DNA of 64,000 nt from Cololabis saira (Eukaryota > Chordata > Actinopteri > Beloniformes > Belonidae): assembly GCF_033807715.1 (NCBI RefSeq), contig NC_084610.1:5642769-5706768 (forward strand), written 5' to 3'. Position 1 is the first letter of the stretch; every line of letters begins with the position of its first letter. Shown here in pieces: positions 57,001-64,000 of this stretch. The notes under the pieces were generated by a model. That model made no database searches. It saw only the letters and a program-made list of their open reading frames with translations, and was not told where the DNA came from. A program made the translations under genes and the position numbers.

Positions 57001-60000
57001 CCTGAAGATCTGGAATCATGAATGTGAAACGCTCCTGCGTCCAGATTCATGCGAGTATCATTTATCTCCTGCATCGACAGTGAAGAGAAGATTCAGCTTC
57101 GATTTCCAGATCTGCGTGTTTTATCTGAGCCGATCCTGATTAATCAACCTGGATCTGTCATTTGTGTTGTGCCTGTGAGAATTTCTGCAGGGAATTTCCT
57201 GCAGGACTTCTGTTCCAACTCCTTTGGCATAAAAGTCTAGCAAACTCGCTACAAGCTTGAGCAGTAGACGCTGAAAGGTTTGTTCAGGATATATGGTAAA
57301 ATTACAGTGGTAAAATTACAGTTGATCAAGTTTGGATGTATGTATTTGAGCTCCTGTTTGTCTGGTAAGATTTCTACATTTGTGTATTCAAGTCAGGGAA
57401 CCCAAAAGCTTTTTCTATTTATGAATGTTTGACCTGCCAACAAAGGGATCCTCAAGTCCATATAAGCGTGTTTAGGGTTGTTCCTGTAATTCGCAGGTCC
57501 GCCACATGGTGGCAGCACCTATTCCAATGCTGTTCAGAGCTGCATTTTTTGAAGAGAAAAAGAAAGGCCCACGCCAAACCCGAGCTCGACCTATTAACAT
57601 CTGCTGTTACAACTTTCTAGCTGACTGATGTTGATTAAAAAACTACCAAAGAACATTGTTTCTATGTCCATATCGAGAGCTGCTAGTAGCTAAAACTATA
57701 ATTCCCAGGTACTGTAAAAATGCTGGACAAACAAGCTCTAAAGGGTCAACTGTAAATCGCATATGTTTCTAAGCTTTTAAATTATTTCTCCTTTTTATAT
57801 GTTGCGTCCTATTTTTTTGTAGGCTTCATACACCTTTGGTTTTCCAGATAAAGGTTTAATGATTTCCTGTCTGTCTTAATTCCTTAGGTTAAGGCTTCTT
57901 ACTCTGGCGACTTTGTTCTTGAATCCAAAAAAGAAATCGGGTTGTTTCCACATTAAGAATGGGTGAATACACTGTTCTTGCAAAGCAGGACTTGATCCAC
58001 AGTCTACTTTTAGAGCTGCTGAGAGATCATGTCTAGATAAGATTGATCTGGACTCCATTTGTACGGTAAAATTGAAATGTGCCTCTGGTAAACAGTCCGA
58101 AATCAATTTCCTCTCCATTGCCAAAACTGCTTTGTGCCTCGCTTAGCCTCAAGTACAAAAGAAAAGTAATAAAAACCCCTTAATATATCTGTTTCCAATA
58201 AAGTTCAACAGTATCTTTACAATTTACTTTTGTCCAAGCTGCCCGTTTGACTTGTGTGCGCTTGTATGTTCATCCAAAATGTATCAGTGGATTCAAGATG
58301 GGACATCTCAGAGCTGGATTTTATTCGTTTTTGTTCCATTTGACAAAAGTCGGGTCACACGGGATAAATGCTAATTCCACTTTTCATGGAGTGAATGCAT
58401 GTGTGTCTTTGTGCGTGTGGGTTTCTCTCTGCTGCAGCTACATGAGCTGATGGGGCAGTTATCATCGCTGACCGAGCAGATCCATCCTCCCTCAACACAT
58501 TTCAGCCGCCTCCTGGAAATGTGCTCTCACTCTGCTCCGAGAGAAGTAGTGAAATGTCAGAAGCTATCGCAGCTTCGACCGCCCGGTTATTCCGAGTCAC
58601 AAATGGCGTCTGTTATGACGGCGCCAACCGTTCCAGTGTTTCCACGGCTCTGGCAACATGTTCAGGCTCGCAACAGATACATTCATATTGATTTTCTTTG
58701 ACAAGACCCAATTGATTGGAAGTGCTTCCCTGCGAGTCCTTCCAGCAGGGCAAAACATCTGCATTCAGGCGTTCATGTTGGTCGGGAAGTCAGCGGGAAT
58801 GTCCATGGATATGCATAGGGCCAGATTTTTTCAGAGAGGTGCTTAATTGGAAGAATTCGGCATGAATATGGAGAGGACCTTTCTCAGTTCAGCGGCTAGT
58901 TTGGTGCCAATCACTCTCAAAGGTCAAAGAGATCATTTCAGGCATCCCTATTTATTTTTTTATTTTATTTTCTTAACTCCATCCTTTCCCACTGAGTTTT
59001 TCCAAGCCGTCTTTTTTCCGACAAAATTGGTCAATCCTCTTGGAAGGTCTGTAGCCTTGAAATATGCGGTGAACTCGTTTGTTTCTCGTGTGCTGTCGCA
59101 GTCGGCTAGCTAGCTGCTTTGGACTTGTGCATGTGGCCGTCCACGCTTCGAAAGCCAGCGTTGTTTCCAGACGGTGGAACTTTTTTTTTTTTTTTTTTTA
59201 CAAAAAGCTTGCAAAGAGGCAATTGTGCAAGAGTTCCTAACAATCCTTAAGAGCGAAGTTCCCAGAGAGGAGGAAAAAAAAACCCCACTCTCCCCGGATC
59301 GCTTGCAGTTCTCTCTCAATTCGCTCAGTTTCGGCCGACATTCCAGGAGTCTTTCCCAGAGTACATTAATTAGTCTCAGTGGATGATGATCATAAAGTAA
59401 GCCAGCCCCCTGGATGACCTCAATCAGTCTTCACGGCACATCAGTGCAACACGCTTCCTTCTTCAAGTCTTGCAGAAATCCAATCTAACACCCTATTCAA
59501 ACAAACGCTCCGCTGCTATCAAACTAGAGGGGTTTATAAATGGATCCAATTGGCAGATGTGACAGAGGTCAGCTGTCATTTTATTATTTGTGCAGAGGAG
59601 TGGATAATAAACCCTTTGGTGAATAGTAAAGGCGCTGGCGAACTTGAAGGAGTGAAAACAAGCTTTCTTGCTGAGTCTGTTGGAACTGAAGAGTTCTGTT
59701 CAAATTAGGGAAGTCTCTAAGAGGAGGGGATCTGTGATGGTTCTGGCACAAAGTTAGCGCTTTGGGAGGCTTTCGTGGAAATTTTGCTGGAAAAAAAACC
59801 ACAGAAAAACAAAAAGGGACCAGCAGCATCCTCTCCATAACAAAGGTAGGACGGAGCATTTCTATCGTCCACAAAACAGGGGAAGTTGATAGGTGATGTT
59901 GTGTTACGGTGGATTTCTAGACCAAACGGTTGGTCGTAGATTTGTGTCAGTCATCCCTGTGTGGCCACTCCCCCTTTGCTTCATAATGATCAAATCCAGT

Positions 60001-60147
60001 GTTTTTTTTTGTTCGTTATGTTTTTTTTTATACCCCATCTCCCCCAAGTCCTTCTTTTCCAAGCCTCTCTGTGTTATTTTCCTGCAGTTCGCTCCATCCC
60101 GGCTCTTCCACTCTCTTCCACTCCCGCTGACCTCTCTTTCAGATTCC
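54061..60147 (-). other. klf7: Presumed klf7 3' UTR (maximum extent) and downstream flank
   Basis: The klf7 stop codon is at 60150-60148, so its 3' UTR runs leftward from 60147. Minus-strand AATAAA signals (plus TTTATT) occur at 59580-59585, 56591-56596 and 54096-54101, so the UTR could be about 0.6, 3.6 or 6 kb long. KLF7 mRNAs are known to have long 3' UTRs. The stretch is strikingly poor in complete mobile elements compared with 32-47 kb, which supports but does not prove transcription as UTR. A G-run cluster (plus strand) lies at 54350-54380. No other exon was seen. Confidence 0.4.
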
Positions 60148-60199
60148 TCAGATGTGCCTCTTCATGTGCAGCGCCAAGTGATCCGACCGCGAGAAACAC
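60148..60199 (-). CDS. klf7: Kruppel-like factor 7, last coding exon (end of zinc finger 3)
   Basis: On the minus strand, acceptor CCCCTTGCAG (AG at 60201-60200) is followed by one base completing a split codon and then C-FSRSDHLALHMKRHI and TGA at 60150-60148. This is the helix and His-His part of the third C2H2 finger that closes every Kruppel-like factor. FSRSDHLALHMKRHI directly followed by stop is the KLF7 ending; KLF6 ends similarly with a different last residue, and KLF3/KLF5 differ. The phase-2 junction before the last Cys-Phe of finger 3 is the family's usual exon border. KLF7 is a nuclear activator binding GC/CACCC boxes, important in neurons. Fingers 1-2 and the activation domain must lie beyond 64000. 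Upstream of the acceptor there is a good pyrimidine tract. Confidence 0.85.
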
Positions 60200-63100
60200 C
60201 TGCAAGGGGAGCAGAGAGGAAGGAGAGAACGGCTCGTTAGGTCTTTAACAGTGCAAGGGGAAGAAGTTTGTTTTGTCGATTGGGCTAAATGTTGCTGTTA
60301 GCTAGTGAGTGCCGAGCCGCTAATGCACACACAATTAGTATATGTGTAACTAATTCATAATCAGCATTTTCAGTGCCACTCCTAATGACTTCAGCTGCGC
60401 CATGAATAACGAGAGCGCCTGCAGATGAATCTGTTTGAAACAGTGTGGGAGGGAGGGGAGCAGCATGAGAAACATGTGCTGCAAAGCGCTGGCTAAATTA
60501 GATGAATCGAAGCCTCTCATCCAAAATCGCGCTTGTGGAACTGTTGGGGCGTTGCTCCACGATGAAAAATCCAACTGCTCAGAGCTCTTTAAAAAATGTT
60601 CATTAAATATGAGTATTTCAACCTGATTGCCACAAACTGACATAATAAGTGCTTTCAGATGGTGTTTGCTTGTACACACAGATGCCGCTATAATGAGACA
60701 TATTTCTTTCTGAAATCAACTATTTCCTTTGCAAAGTAATACAAAAGCTGCATTCCCAAAGGAAGTGCTTTCCAAAACAAGTGTTTCTCTCTTTGAGATA
60801 ATTGGGAGTTGCATGTTTTGGTGATTAGCGTGACAACTTCCTTTAGGCTTTAAATTTAACAATGTTTATCGCAGGAAAAGACCACAAACGCTACTAAATT
60901 GCTCTTGTAACACCTCTTTTATATGTATGTTGTAAATTAAGGACTTTGAAGAACATTTGCAGCGTGTAAATTCTGTTTGTTGTGCCAAAAAGAGTTTCTT
61001 AGACCTCACAGGAGCCCATCTTTATAATGCATTACATTGCAAGAAGGTACACATCATCTGCAAAAAGCGGAGATGAAATCATCTCCCCACCAAACAGGAC
61101 CTCCTCCTCCCTTAGGCTGTACCAAAAAAAGATCTGTCTATAAATGTTATGGAGAGGGTACTTGCAGTGTACTAGGTTATAATTTATGACAAAAAAGGCC
61201 TTTTTGTTCTTGAGGATTCATTTGTGTGTCTGAAGTCTGTGCCAAGTCAAAAACTAACACCCTATCAAAAACGTAAGAAACAAAACCCGGTAAGTCACCT
61301 TAGTCTGAAGATGAGTCTTAGGTAATGAGTCGCCCAGATCTACAAGGCACCGTGACATCACAGACCCAGATGAGATAAGAATTGTTGAGTAACTGAGTCC
61401 AAACCCTAAACTGCTGCTATGAATAAAACATTTATGATATGGCTGGTTTTTGTACTCTCAAACTGCATTTTCACTACCCTTGAAATGGGATTTGCAATAG
61501 AAAATATGCAAAAACTCCCATTTATCACAAAAACGTTTCCATGAGGTGTTTTTTGTGATGATAAAAAATTGATTAAGTTGCAAAACTGCAATGGAAGCTC
61601 GTTTTTTGCCTCTAAACAGTCATATTTGCTTTTCTGTAGGAACCTGTTCCCTTTAACAAGAGGAGATACCTCACGTAATTTATCAAAAGTTGCGTGAGTC
61701 CTACTGAAGTTATTTTGTGTAACAGTGGGCAATGACTTCCCAGAAACCCCTTCCCTTGTGACAATTAATTACATCTTCGGGTAAAAATAACGACTGGTTG
61801 GTTGCAGAAATAGAAACCTGTTAAATTCAACAGTCTGGCCTTGTCTCATGCAACAGACTACATGTTATTCAAAGACCCACAATCTCAAGTTTGTGACTTG
61901 AAACACTGACTTCAGACGTGAAACGGTGTCATGGATTTGTCTTTGCAAATGTTTTTGCAAAGCCTCCTCATACGAGTTTCATCATTGTTGATACAGTATG
62001 TGACTTGGTGCTATTAGGTGAAAGTTGGACGTATCTTTGGTTACTTTTTTGTAAGTCATCAAAAGTTCCCTTAAAAGAAGTTGAAACCAATATTTTCACA
62101 TGAAAAGACCTCTTATGTTGCTTTAATATTTGTGATGGAGGCAGAGCTTCTTTGCAATTTCTGCCAACTTTTGAAAAAAAAAAGGTAATCATAGGATGAA
62201 ACAGCATGGAATTTGAACCCAAGAAAAAAGGCGTCTACATGTCTCCACCTGTTGCTCGGTCTCTCCTGCGAGCGACGGGGCAGCTGTCTGAGGTGCCAGT
62301 GTGAGTCAGTGTTTGGCCAAGAGGCGGAGACGTCCCATGTAAATGTGACATGTGGGGTACTGCTCATCTGTCTTACTGTCACCTGCATCTGTGTGTGTGT
62401 CCGTGTGTGTGTGTGCGTTTCAACATGAGAACACACACGTGAATGAACGGCTTCGGAGGCATTCAGCTGTGTTCGCGTGCCAGGTTTGGTGCATGTGCGC
62501 GCTCATCAAGACAGATGGTAAAGTATGAGTCACGACCCGGGGGCACGGCACCAGCTGGCACACTGTGGCTCTACCCCCCACCCCCCCCTCGATCTTCAAT
62601 CTTCCACCCCGACTTCTCTGTCTCCCCTGTTTTCCCCACGGTCTTCCTTCATCTCAGCAGGGTGCACGCGTTCGCTTGTGTGTCGCGGCCAGAGGGGGCC
62701 GGGCCCTTTGTGGCACATGACAGAGGTGGGAGCGATTTGGGGTTGTGTCTGCAGGGGGTGGGTCTGGGAGATACTGTATTTACAGTCTGGCCAGCTGAGA
62801 CCTGATGAAGCTGACACTGCCAGGCCGGCTGTTCCCTCACACACACACACACACACACGCCCCCCAAGACGTCCACTCTCATGGACATTAAGGCAAAGTA
62901 CCCAGGGTCATCTGGGGTTCCTTTTTGTCCTTTCACAATAAACCTATGCATGATTCAAGAGGTCACATATTCAATCAACCACTGTATTGTGACCGATTTT
63001 CACACTGTCACTGTTCTTCAAAACGTGCATGCAGATCTTTGTTCGTGCCTCACAGTAAAAAAAATGGATGACATCTTTGTCAATTTCCAGGTTCATGAAT

Positions 63101-64000
63101 AAATAAAACACTGCTGCGTTTCATTTCATTAAGAAGCATGCAACTTAATAAAACAGAAGGTTAGAACCCTGCAAAAGAAATGTGTAGGGGACAAAAAATA
63201 CCGTATGTATAAAAAATATTGGAAACTGTTTGAATATGAGAATAAACTCATATTAAGGTGACTGTACAAAAAACAAACTGCAGTCTGCAGTGGCAGAAAA
63301 GTGTAATCTAGTAGTAGAGGACATGTGAAAGCAGTATGGCAGCAGTAGGAGTAACAGGGGGCTCCAGGTGGAAGTGGGACCACATCAAGGACCAGCCTGA
63401 GCTGTCTCTCGTTCGCCATGCTGACTGACAGGTTGACAGATTAGCTGAAACAGGCGTCTCCATGGACTATGATGTTTGCAGATGACACCGTGACCTTTGG
63501 TGAGAGCACGGAGCAGATGGATGAAAAGGAGATAAGTGCTAGAGAAAAGAGGGATAAGGTTTATCGGTAGGCAGGTGTCATGGTGAGGATGCAAAGGGTG
63601 GAGGTTAAGAAGCTTTAGGAGTGGATAAACTATGACAGAGCCGAGACTGAGATGTTCTGGACATGCAGAGAGCAGGGATGCTGCAGATGCTGTCAGGCAG
63701 GAAAAATACAAAAAATTAACCTTAAAAATAACTTGTTTTTTATATATATGTAACCATGTACATTGTTGTATGCAACATTTAATTTACCCTTTTAAGAGGG
63801 GGAAAAATAAACATTTGAAAGCAAAATATTCCAACTTTATGGGCAACGGTGTAAAAGTGAAAAGAGATCTGTAATGTAACTTCTTAAAATCTTAAAATCT
63901 TCTTAATTCTGCTTTTCTCTTATAGGTTAGGTTAGTGGTTAGTTACCATCGTGCACTCTCTTCTGCATCTAAAAAAAATAAAATCTAACTCATCTGAACT
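60200..64000 (-). other. klf7: klf7 last intron (3' part)
   Basis: No exon for fingers 1 and 2 was found up to the right edge, so the intron exceeds 3.8 kb. It contains TG/CA-rich tracts (62390-62420, 62839-62858) and a LINE fragment at 63418-63690. The remainder shows no recognisable gene. Confidence 0.7.
63418..63690 (+). mobile_element. RTE-type LINE reverse transcriptase fragment, internally deleted
   Basis: The plus strand reads LTDRLTD, a stop, then LKQASPWTMMFADDTVT and FGESTEQMDEKE: the reverse transcriptase active-site motif FADD in its usual RTE context. About 120 bp later it reads RLRCSGHAESRDAAD, the end of the same protein family. The intervening protein is missing and there are stops, so it is a fossil. 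It lies antisense to klf7. Confidence 0.7.

Noticed and set aside
62525..62945. Overlapping frames of 100 to 138 codons on both strands
   Set aside because: Open on both strands because of C-rich and CA-repeat DNA; no shared domain and located in the klf7 intron.

Overview
This is vertebrate nuclear DNA, almost certainly from a ray-finned (teleost) fish. Coding sequence is sparse and split into short exons with GT..AG borders. Most of the window is intron or intergenic DNA filled with repeats of teleost type: hAT and TTAA-flanked MITEs, Tc1/mariner relics, 3' tails of several LINE families, and AT, GATA and ATT microsatellites. Nothing bacterial, viral or CRISPR-like was seen.

Three protein genes are supported. 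(1) Minus strand, 8645-8708: a single first coding exon encoding a signal peptide, ending at a phase-1 donor. Its first intron runs off the left edge, so it is over 8.6 kb. The peptide, phase and large intron fit erbb4, but this is tentative. (2) Plus strand, 15384-24410: a complete three-exon gene for a 149-residue receptor activity-modifying protein, best matched to RAMP1, with the six ectodomain cysteines, one membrane helix and a poly(A) signal at 24564. Genes 1 and 2 are head to head, about 6.7 kb between start codons. (3) Minus strand, 60148-60199: the last coding exon of a Kruppel-like factor, best matched to KLF7, carrying the end of the third zinc finger and the stop codon. Its remaining exons lie right of the window; its 3' UTR must lie left of 60148 and may be several kb long.

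Four intact tRNA-Ile(AAT) genes and one tRNA pseudogene sit in RAMP1 intron 2 and just downstream, each inside a duplicated unit of about 560 bp or more. The same units carry a decayed stretch resembling the catalytic region of a Tc1-type transposase.

Layout: 1-8644 intron of the minus-strand gene; 8645-9110 its first exon and GC-rich promoter side; 9111-15383 intergenic with an IS630/Tc1/mariner-like transposon, a GACA/GATA array and a TTAA-flanked MITE; 15384-25166 ramp1 and its 3' flank; 25167-26100 two more tRNA units; 26100-53900 a long gene desert with many mobile elements and several repeat-poor, homeobox-core-rich stretches that could be regulatory; 53900-60147 probable klf7 3' UTR and downstream flank; 60200-64000 klf7 last intron. 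Apart from the tRNA units, no gene system is apparent; the most notable structures are the tRNA/transposon units, a perfect 22-bp GC-rich hairpin in RAMP1 intron 2, and a polypyrimidine minisatellite grown inside a hAT element.
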